Source of the DNA: Yarrowia lipolytica
Taxonomy: Eukaryota > Ascomycota > Dipodascomycetes > Dipodascales
DNA length: 64,000 nucleotides
Reading direction: 5' to 3'
Assembly (NCBI RefSeq): GCF_001761485.1
Contig: NC_090773.1
Coordinates: 682,001 to 746,000 of the forward strand
Shown: positions 32,980-43,705 of the stretch, piece after piece
How positions within the stretch are numbered: the stretch's first letter is position 1
Layout: each line of letters opens with the position of its first letter
Program-made: the position numbers and the translations under genes
The notes under the pieces: model-generated
Databases searched by the model: none
The model's input: the letters and a program-made list of their open reading frames with translations, nothing else
What the model was told of the DNA's origin: nothing

Positions 32980-34263
32980 TTGTCAGTACAGTACTTGTTA
33001 CTGAAGATGCAAGATCCGCCTAAAACTTTGTTGGACATGTGGTTTGATTAGTCAGCGGATACTGGAGAGATCAGGTTATGACTAGGGGATTGAGACTTTT
33101 TGGAGCGGTTCTTTTCGTTGAGCAGGATTGGTATCTTGTGGAATTTCCCTTTTTTCGGGCGATTTTCCTTTTTCGGTCAATGTATTTTTCAGACCATTTT
33201 CAGACCATTTTCAAATATACAGTATATTTTGTCTCAATTCGGGTTTGTTCAGGTTGGTCAATTGATGTGGTTCGACGACATATTCGCGGTGATTGATGTT
33301 GTCGCTACTTGTACACTTCCCGCGTCTTCGTGTATCGATCGCTTTATCTGCTCAATTCTTGAAATAATTCATTCGAATGGTGTCAATCATATAATTACAC
33401 CCCGCTATTTCCGCAACATTATAATTACAAAAACACCACATTATACGCTGGGAAAAAACGCCCGTTCTTTTTTCCATACATATTCAATGTATCGTAATTA
33501 CAGATGATATAAGTATTGTACAATGTACTTGTGCGAAGTGGATGACAGGTGTATATGGAGAGCGACAATATTGGAATAAACACGAGCTCGTCAGACAACA
33601 CCATGTCACGTGACCGACCCCTACTAACCAATTCATATAAGTGCCTCAACCAAACACCTTTGCACATGCAACTCGCATCTCTCATTGTTGTACTGCACCC
33701 TGAAACGCGTGAATTGTGCACAGTTTCAACCCTGACTTTTTCGCTTAGTCACAGTACATACAATGGGTTCTACATGACGAGTATAGTACAAATACAATGT
33801 ATGATACTATCTCGGCTTGTACTGCCATATAATAATGGTCAGTCCACTATATGGCAGCATCTATTATACAACACCCATCAAACCAAGACCGAACCGTAGG
33901 TTGCTATTACGCTCGATAGATTGCTGGGGGTCTGTCTGTTTATGGTTCGTTTGGTTTTTATTTCTTCTTCCTTTTTCCCGTTTTTCCCGTTTTTCTTTTT
34001 TTTTCCTTTTATCCCTTATTTTCCTTTTTCCTCTGCCTCTTTTTCGGGGTCTCTTTTTCGGGGTCTCTTTTTTTCTCTTTACGTACAGTACGTTGCACTC
34101 TCCCAACCGTAACGCGAAACCCTAACCCACCAGCCAAGCCAGACTCCTCGCCCAGCGGTTGGACCTGTCGTCACCACCGCCCCTCTCGAAAATTTTCTGA
34201 AAAAAAAGAGCAGCCCCGATTTCGTCGCAAATCGCACCCGCATCTTTCTCTCCCTTCACGACT
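32980..34263. other. Divergent intergenic, OMS1 and Npl3-like promoters
   Basis: About 1.3 kb. On the plus strand 33955-34080 is an almost pure pyrimidine tract (T-rich with C runs), in the likely promoter or 5' UTR of the Npl3-like gene. No gene is seen. Confidence 0.55.
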
Positions 34264-36107
34264 ATGACGGACAACGACTCTTCGGCCCCTACGGAGCCTA
34301 GCCCCCGACTCTTTCTGAGACCTATCGGTCCTGACAGTATGTATTGATCGAACCCAAGGAGGCACCCAAAGACAGACCAGACCAGGCCAAACGAGGCCAA
34401 ACGAGGCCAAACGAGGCCAAACGAGGCCAAACCAGACCAGACCGAAACACAGACAGAGGTGAGATACACACGACCAACCCGAGAGTCGCACACTGGCCGT
34501 CCAATAGCGCGTGGACGGCTCACTCATCCACATACCCTTCCCCGTTCGTTTCTCCACCAATCCTTTACCCCTGCTCTGTCCACCCCCCATCAGATAATTG
34601 GATGAACACAAACACACGCAAGTGATGGCGTTGGTGTATGAGCTAGAAAATCATACATGTCGTGTTACTCCCCCCCCCCCCACCTCATGGTATGCCGAGT
34701 CTGCATATACCAACCCATTCATGATGACCTCGGAAACCCGACTCTTGTCTTGACGTTCGTTGTTATTTCTCCTCTTTCTCTTGTTCCTCTTCCTCTTAAA
34801 ACCAGACCTTTGCGATTATCCTTGTTATGATATATTCCATTTCGGGTTTCCTAGGATTTCCTTTCCTCCCCTTCATTTTCAATTCCTCTTCTATCCCACC
34901 CTCTCTATTTTGTTCCTATTCTTTGCTCTCCCTCTCCACTTTTCACTCCACAAGTAGCCATACTAGTGATCTCCAGGCCTGGTTTCTTTTTTCTTTTCTC
35001 GTTTTCTCGCTCCCCACCCATGCCACGCACGCCTCCAAACCTCTGACCCGCCCGACTATCCTCCGCTTGATACGTTGATGCCAACTGCAACGCACATCTA
35101 ACACAAGCCAACAAAGAGCAGATCGAAGACCTGTTCAGCTCCCATGGCCCCATCAAGGAGGTCAAGCTGATCAAAAACTACGGCTTCATCGAGTTTGACA
35201 GTCTGGACGACGCCATCCGGGCCAAGGACAACGTTGATGGCCAGCCCCTCAACGGCGAGCCTCTCTTCTGCACCTACGCCAACCCCATCAAGGTGCGAGA
35301 GCCCCGAACCTACCGGGACCGAAACGATCGTAACGATCGAGGCGGTGACCGAAAGGAGGACATTTTCCGAGTCAACATCTCCGGCCTGGCTCCCGGTGTC
35401 TCCTGGCAGGATCTCAAGGACTTTGGCCGAACCGCCGACGTCGACGTTACGTACACCAACGTGTCTCGAGACCGAGAGGGTGAGGGCACTGTCGAGTTCC
35501 GATCCGCTGACCAGATGGAGCAGGCCGTCTCCAAGCTCGATGGAACCGAGTTCAAGGGCGAGATTGTCACCCTTAAGATTGATGTGAGTATTAACCAGTG
35601 AGGCAGACACGTCCACATATAAGTCAGCTAACACAGCCCAACCCCCGACCTCGTGAACGACGAGGCGACCGACGAGGCGACCGCGGTGACCGTGGTGACC
35701 GAGGAGGTCGAGACGGTCGAGACGGCCGAGACGGCCGAGACCGACGACGAGACACATACATGCCCTCTCGAAACGGCGACCGAGGTGACCGACGAGGTGA
35801 CCGACGGGGAGGCCGGGACGGAGGACGTGGCGGTGATCGGGGAGACCGTGGAGACCGAGGACCCCGACGAGACCGACCGGGACCTCGAGGCGACCGTGAT
35901 CGAGACGACCGTGATCGAGATGACCGACGAGATCGAGATGACCGACGAGATCGAGACGACCGTGACGACCGTGACGACCGGGATCGGCGACGAGACGACC
36001 GTGATGTCCGAGATGAAGCTCCCGAGCGAAGACGGTCTCTGTCTCCCGATGCTCGACGTGGTTCTCCTCCTCCCCCTCCTCCTCCTCCTGCTGACCCTGT
36101 GTGGTAA
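34264..36107 (+). CDS. NPL3: Npl3-like SR/RGG RNA-binding protein with two introns
   Basis: A 339-residue RNA-binding protein coded by 34264-34336, 35108-35583 and 35637-36107. Intron 1 (771 bp) runs GTATGT to CTAACACAAG; intron 2 (53 bp) runs GTGAGT to CTAACACAG. Joining exon 1 and 2 completes the first RRM: RNP2 is RLFLRPIG and RNP1 is NYGFIEF. A second RRM (FRVNISGL...GTVEF) follows a short R/D/N-rich linker, and exon 3 codes a long RGD/RD/RG repeat tail ending in RRRSLSPDARRG and a run of eight prolines. Two RRMs plus an RGG/SR tail match yeast Npl3, an SR-like mRNA packaging, export and splicing factor. The AAG acceptor of intron 1 is inferred from frame and RRM alignment, and a cDNA could move it by a base or two. 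The first intron is large and unusual (separate entries). Confidence 0.88.
34384..34433 (+). repeat. Five tandem 10-bp repeats in NPL3 intron 1
   Basis: Five copies of AGGCCAAACG (the last ending ACC), beginning 47 bp after the 5' splice site of the 771-bp intron, flanked by ACCAGACCAG-like words. A 12-base C run lies further on at 34670-34681. Confidence 0.85.
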
Positions 36108-36610
36108 GCCCGCGATGGTGAGGTTGATCCGACGCTCCGAGTCCTGTATTGTGCTACTCCGTTTATTTTTATAACTTGAAAGCGTATCCCCCTGTGGCTG
36201 CTACTTGTACCAGTCCGGTTTGCGCAAACTATTTGTACTATATATAATTAATGTGGTTTTTACCAGCAGTAGTCGGTGAACTGTTTGGGCCAGGTGCTGT
36301 CAGAATACGAGACTACACTGGAGAACAGTCTAGTATGGCTCAAAGTAGCCAGCTGAAAGTAGTAAAGATAGCGCATATAGCGACTGTATCATTTGTAAAA
36401 TAGAAAAATGGGGGCGCAATTGCTATATTTCGTTCTCCCCATCCAATTTCTATAGTCGCTCTTTCGTGTGTAGTTTTGTCCCTCCTGCATCAAGGTTGCA
36501 GAATATGCACCCTCAAAATTCACAGGCAATATCATGACAGTACAACCACACTACAACAAGTACAAGTACAAGTACAAGTACTCGCACCCTTCATCAGTCT
36601 GAAAACAGAC
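36108..36610. other. Intergenic, CUS1 promoter
   Basis: About 500 bp. Four tandem copies of ACAAGT lie at 36557-36581, about 30 bp before the CUS1 ATG. A 45-codon in-frame extension of CUS1 upstream was judged non-coding. Confidence 0.55.
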
Positions 36611-38140
36611 ATGGCTCCTCGAAAAAGTAAAAACCAGCTGCGGCGAGAGAAGGCCAAGGCTGCCAAGCTTGCGGCCAAGGAAGAATCCGTCAAGCCGACA
36701 GAGCAGGCCGCTTCTGCAACGACAGTTCCATCTACAACTACATCCGCAACCACCAAACCAGCATCTACAAGTTGGACAGCGTTTACGGTTGAGATTGACG
36801 AGAATGACGAAAAGTTTGCCGAATTCCAGCGCATCTTTGAGAAATTCGACCCCGCCAATGTCCAAACCGAGCCGGAGGAGAAGCCCACAGCCACCGACAG
36901 CATGATGTACTCGGACGACGAAGAGTACGAGGATGACGACTATGTGGACGAGAAGCAGCAGACGTTAGTTAGGTCGAAGAAGAGGGAGAAGATTCCGCTT
37001 GCAGAGCTCAAGGCCAGCACGTCCAAGCCCGATCTGGTGGACTGGCACGATGCCGATGCCATGGAGCCGTTCCTGCTGGTGCATCTGAAATCGGCACCCA
37101 ACGTGATCCCCGTGCCTTCGCATTGGACACAGAAGCGCGAGTACCTGAGCTTGAAGCGTGGTTTCGCCAAACAGCCGTTTGAGCTGCCTCAGTTCATCAA
37201 GGACACAGGCATTATGGACATGCGGGAGACTGGAGCCGAGGACGAAAGTACGCTCAAACAGCGGGCAAGAGAACGGGTCCAGCCAAAGATGGGCAAGATG
37301 GATATCGACTACCAGAAGCTGCACGATGCATTCTTCAAGTTCCAGACTAAGCCTCGGCTCTACGAGTATGGAGACCAGTACTTTGAGGGCAAGGAGTTTG
37401 AGCCTGATCTGAGCAAGTACAGACCTGGAGTGCTTTCCAAGGAGCTTCGAGAGGCTCTCAACATGCCCCCCAATACCCCCCCGCCTTGGTTGTTGCAAAT
37501 GCAGCGGTTTGGACCCCCTCCTTCATACAAGGATCTGCGCATCCCAGGTGTCAACGCCCCCATTCCTTCTTCGGCACAATGGGGCTTTCATCCGGGAGGA
37601 TACGGAAAGCCACCACTGGACGAGAACAATCAGCCTCTCTACGGCGATGTTTTTGGACAGAATGTGGTCAAGCGGTCCACCGATGTTGACAAGTCGTTAT
37701 GGGGTCAGCCTGGAGAAGATGAGGAGTCTTCTGAAGACGAAGATGACGACGAAGAGGAGGAAGTGGAGGAAGAAATCGACGACGAAGGCCAGGGATACGT
37801 CGATGGGGATGTTGCAGAGGCTCAAGAGCGTTACCAGGAGGAGCAAAAACGGTATCGGGGACCCACAGAGCAGGCTCGAGAAGAGGCTCCCTTGGATCTT
37901 CGAAAACGGCGCCACGAAGAGGTGGAGGAGGATTCTGGAGAGAAGACTCTATATCGAGTGCTTCCCACCAAGAAAAAGGCAATTACTCAGCTCATGGACA
38001 CGGATTTTGTTTATGACATGAGTGGAGAAGGAGCTAAGGGTGATAAGAAGGAGAAGGAGAAGGAGAAGGGGACGGAGACTAGCAGGGACGATCTGCAATC
38101 AAACATTGACAACTTGTTTGATAGTGTTCGGGGTAAATAG
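36611..38140 (+). CDS. CUS1: Splicing factor SF3b subunit 2 (Cus1/SF3B145)
   Basis: A 509-residue U2 snRNP protein. Start chosen at MAPRKSKNQLRREKAK (36611) because the frame upstream is low-quality and includes a promoter-like ACAAGT repeat; SF3B2 proteins begin with such a basic helix. Seen: the DUF382 core from about 150 (WHDADAMEPFLLVHLKSAPN, VPSHWTQKREYLSLKRG, then KLHDAFFKFQTKP), and the proline-rich PSP domain at about 286-345 (PPWLLQMQRFGPPPSY, LRIPGVNAPIP). An acidic block (about 378-400) follows, then a charged C terminus. Cus1 holds U2 snRNP to pre-mRNA upstream of the branch site; in this yeast, branch points sit almost on the acceptor. It converges on EMC7 with only 100 bp between stops. 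Confidence 0.95.
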   Translation: MAPRKSKNQLRREKAKAAKLAAKEESVKPTEQAASATTVPSTTTSATTKPASTSWTAFTVEIDENDEKFAEFQRIFEKFDPANVQTEPEEKPTATDSMMYSDDEEYEDDDYVDEKQQTLVRSKKREKIPLAELKASTSKPDLVDWHDADAMEPFLLVHLKSAPNVIPVPSHWTQKREYLSLKRGFAKQPFELPQFIKDTGIMDMRETGAEDESTLKQRARERVQPKMGKMDIDYQKLHDAFFKFQTKPRLYEYGDQYFEGKEFEPDLSKYRPGVLSKELREALNMPPNTPPPWLLQMQRFGPPPSYKDLRIPGVNAPIPSSAQWGFHPGGYGKPPLDENNQPLYGDVFGQNVVKRSTDVDKSLWGQPGEDEESSEDEDDDEEEEVEEEIDDEGQGYVDGDVAEAQERYQEEQKRYRGPTEQAREEAPLDLRKRRHEEVEEDSGEKTLYRVLPTKKKAITQLMDTDFVYDMSGEGAKGDKKEKEKEKGTETSRDDLQSNIDNLFDSVRGK

Positions 38141-38240
38141 ATGGAGTATGTAATTTATCATTGTATTATACGTCAAGCTACATGGCCACGAATTGGTGCA
38201 GCATACACATTGCAAGTCATAAATTATATTCACTGGGCTA

Positions 38241-38900
38241 TTATTGTTTCTTGGTGGTCTTTCCGGCGAGAAACTCGGCCATGTCGAAGTTGTTGATCTG
38301 CTTCTGCATATCTCGGGACTGTGCGGGGCCCTTCTTCTTGTTCTTTTCGGCCTGGATCTTCTGGAATTCCGCCACGGCCTCGGGGTCGAGGTGCTTGACC
38401 AGCTTGGGCACTCCCACCACCATGATTAGGCCTCCCAGAGACATGAGCATCATGGGCGACTTGAGCATGTTGAAGGCCGAAAATTGCTCCCGCTCCATGG
38501 TCAGCTTCTTTCGGGCCACGGGGCCAATCACCAGCGGGTAGGAGGCTCGAGGTCCCAGGTCAGACACTGAGTGGCCAGCAAACACCTCATGGATCACGAG
38601 CTCGGTGGCATTGACAATGTCGATTCGGTAGCTCTTAGGGGGCACCAGTGCCAGGTTGATGGAGTGCAATTCCAGCTGATACGAGCCCTCGCTCAGATCC
38701 TGCAACGAAAAGTGGCCGTCCTTACGCAGATAGGTCTTGTAGGGAGCGGAAGACGAGGCATCGAGAGGCTCCACGGAAACAAACGTGTTGGCCAGTTCTT
38801 CGGCGGACAATGGAAGGGTATCCTTGGCCAGTGAGCCCCGCAGAGTGTATGCTGCGGAGATGGCCGTCAGCTGGAGAAAGACCAGCAGGATGTGTAGCAT
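38241..38900 (-). CDS. EMC7: ER membrane protein complex subunit 7
   Basis: A 219-residue type I ER protein (Sop4/EMC7), part of the insertase complex that inserts tail-anchored and multipass proteins. The start was chosen at MLHILLVFLQLTAISA, a good signal peptide; the frame extends 20 codons further upstream, but that part is polar and His-rich and would bury the signal. Seen: the lumenal beta-sandwich starting YTLRGSL with the family pattern (FVSVEPL, TYLRKDGHFSLQDL, GSYQLELHS, YRIDIV), one membrane segment at about 147-166 (MMLMSLGGLIMVVGVPKLV), and a basic cytosolic tail ending in a KKxK-like sequence, AGKTTKKQ. Confidence 0.9.
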   Translation of the reverse strand: MLHILLVFLQLTAISAAYTLRGSLAKDTLPLSAEELANTFVSVEPLDASSSAPYKTYLRKDGHFSLQDLSEGSYQLELHSINLALVPPKSYRIDIVNATELVIHEVFAGHSVSDLGPRASYPLVIGPVARKKLTMEREQFSAFNMLKSPMMLMSLGGLIMVVGVPKLVKHLDPEAVAEFQKIQAEKNKKKGPAQSRDMQKQINNFDMAEFLAGKTTKKQ

Positions 38901-39468
38901 TTTTGTTGTGTGGTGGTGATGACGAGTGCTGGAGATACTGGTCCATGATGATGCATACATGTGCGAACTTTATGTGAGATGGTGTAACGTGAGATTATTG
39001 GGGTGTTTGTGGTACCAAGATGGAGCTGGCGGTATGGTTATTGTGGCTGTATCGTCAGCATCTCTGTCACATTTCTATTGACGGAGTTATTGGTGATTTA
39101 CTGCCTGTTATTAGTTAGAGTATTCCCAACTGTATTTTGTTGGGAGTAGTTGAAATGTAGTTGGAATGTAGAATACTTTTTTATGTTCATATAAAAGCTA
39201 CGGAGATTATCACAGAGAAATTTCGAATATATATTCGTGATTAGCGGGGTGGTTATATTCAGGGAGCCATGTCCGAGCCCTGTTAGCTGGACACTTTACG
39301 CAACCACGAAAACAAACCGAACGCACGGATGTTACGAAACACACGGATGAATCAATAAATAACGATAAATATATTAGGGGCCCTCACGATTACTCACGGG
39401 GATGCTTGAGATGCAAATTTTTAAATGCTATGCTATGCTATGCTATGCTAAAAGAATGAGGGGGTGCT
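38901..39468. other. Intergenic, EMC7 promoter
   Basis: About 570 bp. Contains a 14-bp perfect palindrome CGAATATATATTCG near 39226-39239 and five ATGCT repeats at 39425-39450 just beyond the permease stop codon. No gene seen. Confidence 0.55.
39425..39450. repeat. (ATGCT)5 microsatellite
   Basis: Five perfect copies of ATGCT just downstream of the permease stop codon. Confidence 0.85.
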
Positions 39469-41247
39469 TTAGGAGATAATGGCGGTTGTCTTGACAGGGT
39501 CGTCGTTGGCAATTTTTCTGTCCCATTCCTCGGGGTCGTACGACTGCGAGTCTTGAGAAAGCTCGTCGGTGGTGATCTCGTCGTACATGGCCGAGGCGTT
39601 GGGGTCCTCGCTCCATGTCTCTCGAGCGCCTACCACTGGAGATAGCCAGTTGAAGCCGTAGTATGAAATGGCCGACACCAGGAAGCCCAGGAAGAAGTTG
39701 AGTTGGTACATCTTTCGGGCGGTTTCGTTGACTCCTCCGTCGGACACAGCGTCGGCAAAGCCCACCACGTTGATTGCGATACCGCAAAAGTAGGCTGCAA
39801 ATGCCCGCCAGTTGACTCCGTACCGGTACATGTAGGTGGAGCCCTTAGAGGCGTTGTAGAGGTCGCCGACGTAGATGTAGCCCTTTCGTACAAGGTAGTA
39901 GTCACTGAAAGAGCAGCCTGCAATGGCCGACAGGAAAGTGGCGTATGCAGACAGGTAGGTGGTGAAGTTTGAGGAGGAAGAGAGCAGGTGCCAGGGACAG
40001 ATGCAGAGAGCAATGCCTGCGCAGATGAAACCTCCTCGTCGAATATTGATGTACTTGGGCAGCAGCGCGGTCATGTCTGTGCCTGCCGACAGCGAGTTGG
40101 CGGCAATGTTGGTTCCCAACTGCGCCACGGCAAAGGCAAAGCCCAGGAAGAAGACGCCGGCTCGGCTGCCGGACTTGTTTCCTTCCAGGAACTTGTGCAG
40201 AACGTCCAGGGGGTTCCAGATGTTTTCGTCGTAGAGAACGGTGGCCGAAGATGACACAATGATACCGATGAATGATGTCAGTGAGAATGCAGTGGGCACG
40301 GCAATGAGCTGCGACAGCACAATGGCGTTAGGTTCTTTGGCGAAACGGGTGAAGTCCGGGGCGTTGACAATGATGGTAGCAAAGTTGGACAGCGAGTTCA
40401 TGATGGCGGTCATAAAGGCCCAGCCCATGACCGAGCCGTGAACGGTGGCGGGCTGTTTCATGATGGGACCGATTCCGTGGGCCTTGACACAGGTCCAGAC
40501 CAGGAATGAGATGCCTGCGACAGGCACGATGGCGGCCTTGACCATGAAAAGGTGCCGCAGGTTGTGGGGTCTGATGTAGATGAAGGGCAGGGAGAAGAGC
40601 CAGAACAGAAAGTAGGAGAGGAACTCAAAGGTGGTGGTTCCACTTCCGGGGATTCCGTTTTTCATGTGTCGAGCACTAGGCCAGATTGCCAGAAGACACA
40701 CCTGGATACACTGGCCTCCCAGCCAGCCCTGGACTCCGTACCACACGCAGGCCATGACCACTCGGTTGATAACGGGCCAGATGGAGCCAAAGATTCCAAA
40801 TGTCGACCGGCCGGCCACGGGAAACGACACGTGGTAGATTGCTCCGATTCGTCCAGACAGGACCACAAAGACTCCGCAGAAGAAGTAGCCGATCCACACG
40901 CACAGCCAGACCTGCCACCAGGTGAGTCCCAGCTGGATGCCTGTGGCGGCAATTTCCCAGGTGTTGATGTTGAAGGAGTCTGCGATCCAGAAGGACACGA
41001 AGTTCTTCCATCCCCAGGTCTGGCGGGCGACCTCGACCGGTTTCAGATCCTCGTTGTTGAGAAATGTGTTGATCTCTCCTTCCTTGGTCGGGACCTCGAT
41101 CCACTTGAGGAACCGCTGCAGTTGCGAGTTGTATTGGGCCATTCGGGGGTGGTTGTCGAGATGCCGTTGGAAAAAGGAGTGCTTTTCTTGGTTGATAGAA
41201 GGCACGACTTTTTCGTCTGACAGCTCGAGCTCGGAATCGTGGGCCAT
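39469..41247 (-). CDS. NCS1-family permease (Fur4/Fui1/Dal4-like uracil, uridine or allantoin transporter)
   Basis: A 592-residue proton-coupled nucleobase/nucleoside transporter with about 12 membrane segments and hydrophilic ends. NCS1 landmarks: N-terminal LKPVEVARQTWGWKNF, SFNINTWEIAATGI (helix 1), VSFPVAGRSTFGIFG (helix 3), and SNFATIIVNAPDFTRF (helix 6-7). These match the yeast Fur4/Fui1/Dal4 branch, which imports uracil, uridine or allantoin. The substrate cannot be fixed by eye. The acidic C-terminal tail includes YDEITTDELSQDSQSYDPEE, a plausible site for phosphorylation and Rsp5-type ubiquitylation. Two GATA words (GATAAG at 41455, CTTATC at 41464) lie about 210 bp upstream of the ATG, consistent with nitrogen-GATA control (inference). 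Confidence 0.88.
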   Translation of the reverse strand: MAHDSELELSDEKVVPSINQEKHSFFQRHLDNHPRMAQYNSQLQRFLKWIEVPTKEGEINTFLNNEDLKPVEVARQTWGWKNFVSFWIADSFNINTWEIAATGIQLGLTWWQVWLCVWIGYFFCGVFVVLSGRIGAIYHVSFPVAGRSTFGIFGSIWPVINRVVMACVWYGVQGWLGGQCIQVCLLAIWPSARHMKNGIPGSGTTTFEFLSYFLFWLFSLPFIYIRPHNLRHLFMVKAAIVPVAGISFLVWTCVKAHGIGPIMKQPATVHGSVMGWAFMTAIMNSLSNFATIIVNAPDFTRFAKEPNAIVLSQLIAVPTAFSLTSFIGIIVSSSATVLYDENIWNPLDVLHKFLEGNKSGSRAGVFFLGFAFAVAQLGTNIAANSLSAGTDMTALLPKYINIRRGGFICAGIALCICPWHLLSSSSNFTTYLSAYATFLSAIAGCSFSDYYLVRKGYIYVGDLYNASKGSTYMYRYGVNWRAFAAYFCGIAINVVGFADAVSDGGVNETARKMYQLNFFLGFLVSAISYYGFNWLSPVVGARETWSEDPNASAMYDEITTDELSQDSQSYDPEEWDRKIANDDPVKTTAIIS

Positions 41248-41454
41248 TTTTATGCGCTGCCGCTCAAAGATTGCTTATCTGAGGGAGAGGAGGAAACAAG
41301 ACCGGACCGTTGAAAAGATTCGATAGACGCTTTTTCCCTTCGCTTTTTCGTTCTCTTTTTTTTCATCGCCGCACATTTGAGATGCCAGACAAAGAGCCTC
41401 GTGTGACCAGAACTAATTCAATCCGGGTTTAGCCTTGGACTATAGATAAGACAG

Positions 41455-41469
41455 TGGCCGGCTCTTATC
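41455..41469. promoter_or_regulatory. Inverted GATA-factor site pair upstream of NCS1 permease
   Basis: GATAAG (41455-41460) and CTTATC (41464-41469) face each other with 3 bp between them, 208-222 bp upstream of the permease ATG. Fungal nitrogen and iron GATA factors bind this core; uracil/allantoin permeases are classical nitrogen-GATA targets. Functional use is inferred. Confidence 0.5.
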
Positions 41470-42584
41470 AACCCTCGCGATAGCGGGGTTTTGGGGGTCT
41501 AAAACAGGCGAAAATGCCACGCTGTCGTTTGTGGGGCAATACTCGCGGGTTCTGATTGGTTATCCCTGCTCCACATGTCCCCACAACGGCCAGACCGTCT
41601 AACCCTTGCTGCCTGTAGCTCTTCCAGATTCATGCAATGTGAAAAAAAAAAGGGAAAAAAAAGGGAAAAAACGCAGCATCAAATCTGCACAACGGGTGAG
41701 CGGGTCCGTTAGACATGAGCTGACAGCCGTCGTGTAGCCGTGGCGTGAGTCTGTTCTCCACGTCACAGATCGCGTCGCAGAGCCCAATGCCATAGACACG
41801 CGGCCACACTGTCTCAATGTGACCCTTCGATATCGCCCCAATCTTGCCTCTAAGTTACGGCGAACCGGCCCGGCTGATAGAGCCTGGAGAGGTTGAGTCT
41901 GTTGCGGCAGGGCGAAACCAGAGCGTGTGGCGAATTAAATTACCCTAGACGAGACGAGTGGCTGAAGTGGCAGGAACCGTTACTTGAGGGTTAGGTGAGT
42001 TGGTTGGGTGCGAGCACTGTATAGAGGGCGTCTCAGGGTGGATGTTTGGTTGTGCTTGTACTGTGGCAGAGCACCTCTATTTATACAGCTATCTCGCGTA
42101 CTTGTATGTTAGAAGTACTTGTACTCCTCCAATGGATGTATCAATTATTTGGCCAACTTAAGTTTCAATATTTTTTATATTTTTTTCAGATATTTCAGTG
42201 CGCAAAATAAGCAACCGAGATGATATACGCTTCCCTTTTATTGTTTACAACGGGAATTAAGAGATATATATATTTGGGCAAAAATGGATAAAATGGGGGG
42301 AAAAAAAGGGAAAACTGGGAAAAAAAGAGGAAAAATGGAACAAAAGTGAAAAAAAGGGAAAAAAGGACAAAAATCATCGAACCAAGTAATAAAACCGCCC
42401 CAAAAGACCCCTCGAGCAATCAGACGTCCCCATCACCACCCACAATTCCAGATGAACACTGCCTATGCGAACACTCTAACTCCAGGGTAACCCAAATATT
42501 TAGCCGCCCCGAGCCGCCCTGCAGAGTTAACTTCCGCCGTACGCCTTATATGCGACCCCCTGAGCGGTCCCTGTGTCAAACACT

Positions 42585-42630
42585 GATAAGTAGATAGCAG
42601 ATAAGTGGCAATCTGATAACCGGCCGATAG
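42585..42630. promoter_or_regulatory. Cluster of GATA words upstream of the ALDH relic
   Basis: GATAAG at 42585 and 42600, GATAA at 42615 and additional GATAG words lie within about 46 bp. They sit about 190 bp before the aldehyde dehydrogenase relic and 1.3 kb from the permease ATG, so they could be a fossil or a distant control region. Confidence 0.35.
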
Positions 42631-42810
42631 GAGAATGTGGGGAGCGGGGAGGAGAAGGGTGAAGGTGTCACGTGGAGATAACGTCACGTGAAGGAGCACG
42701 GACTGTGCCTTGAGTGTTTACTGGCTGTCACAGACACTGCCTTGTCCGACGCTTGACCACTTGGAGATGTATCACCGGTACTCACGCTGACTCCTACAAT
42801 TGTCCATGCA

Positions 42811-43130
42811 GGACAAGAACCAGTTCAACAAGACCCAGGGATACATTAAGTACATCTCCTGTTTGAAGGGTCTGCCCAGGCCGGCCCTAACAAGGGATAC
42901 TTCATCCAGCCCACCGTTTTCACCGACGTGAACAACGATATGTCCATTGTGCGAGACGAGATTTTCGGCCCCATTCTGACTATCACCAAGTTCAACTCCG
43001 TTGACAAGTACCCACACCACTGATACCAACAAGGCCCACATGTCGCTGAGAACATTATCTCTGGTACTATGTCGGTCAACTGCTACAAGGCCTTCCACGA
43101 GGCCGTTCCCTTTGGAGGATCCAGGAGTCA
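42811..43130 (+). pseudogene. Aldehyde dehydrogenase relic (C-terminal fragment)
   Basis: A decayed fragment of a host ALDH gene. One frame begins [15 protein letters not shown]. After a frameshift near 42865 the text reads [19 protein letters not shown] and then [16 protein letters not shown], the family's 'GyFi.PTvf...d....eEiFGPv' block. The part that should follow is partly deleted, with a stop at about 43021. The C-terminal block then resumes in pieces: HVAENIISGTMSVNCYKAF, then HEAVPFGG, where the match ends. The catalytic Cys region and NAD-binding half are absent. The good codon usage inside each piece suggests fairly recent loss. A related full-length copy is presumably elsewhere in the genome. 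Confidence 0.88.
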
Positions 43131-43705
43131 GAACGCGCGCTATCAACGACCAACAGTCGGACTTGTCCTTGATAGATGTATACGGTATTGTATTTCGACA
43201 AACGGCAGAAGCACGTGTGTTCAGACAACAGTCTCTACGGAGTTAGTGCTTTAGATCGGATGGCTATCTGAAGAGGGTGATATTACGATAGGAAAGATGG
43301 AGCAGATTACCCACGTCCACACGTTTCAACGCACCCCAAAGTACATACTCTCGAACTGGTTGCTCGGTCGAGACGGAGTGCCATGTGCACACATACTGAG
43401 ACCCATAGACAGCATAGAGGCATAGAGAGATGTGGGCGTACAGCCGTAGAAACATCTGTCCATCATTCACCGGTGCTATTCCAGTCTTCTTGGACTTGCC
43501 ATGTTCAGTACAAGTACATCTTCCACATCAGGACATGTCAATGGAAGATGAAAGAAAACCACATAGATCAGAAGAAGAAGAGTCAATGTAGCCAGAGAGT
43601 CAATCAATGCATTCATGAACCCGTTTCTGATCATATGCTCATCTTTCAATTCAAATTCCAACCGTTTATCCAAATATAAATACCACCTCGACCCCCTCAA
43701 CAGGT

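Larger units (their letters stand above)
41248..42810. other. Intergenic upstream of the permease
   Basis: About 1.6 kb without an ORF of quality. It holds the permease promoter (GATA pair at 41455-41469), purine tracts at 41640-41670 and 42290-42370, and a GATA-word cluster at 42585-42630. Confidence 0.55.

Noticed and set aside
34105-34135. AACCCTAACCC word as possible telomeric repeat
   Set aside because: Only one short copy, and Yarrowia telomere units differ; lies in an internal promoter.
35653-36174. Thr/Glu/Asp-rich 173-codon ORF overlapping the Npl3-like tail
   Set aside because: Frame-shifted reading of the RGD-coding repeats of exon 3.
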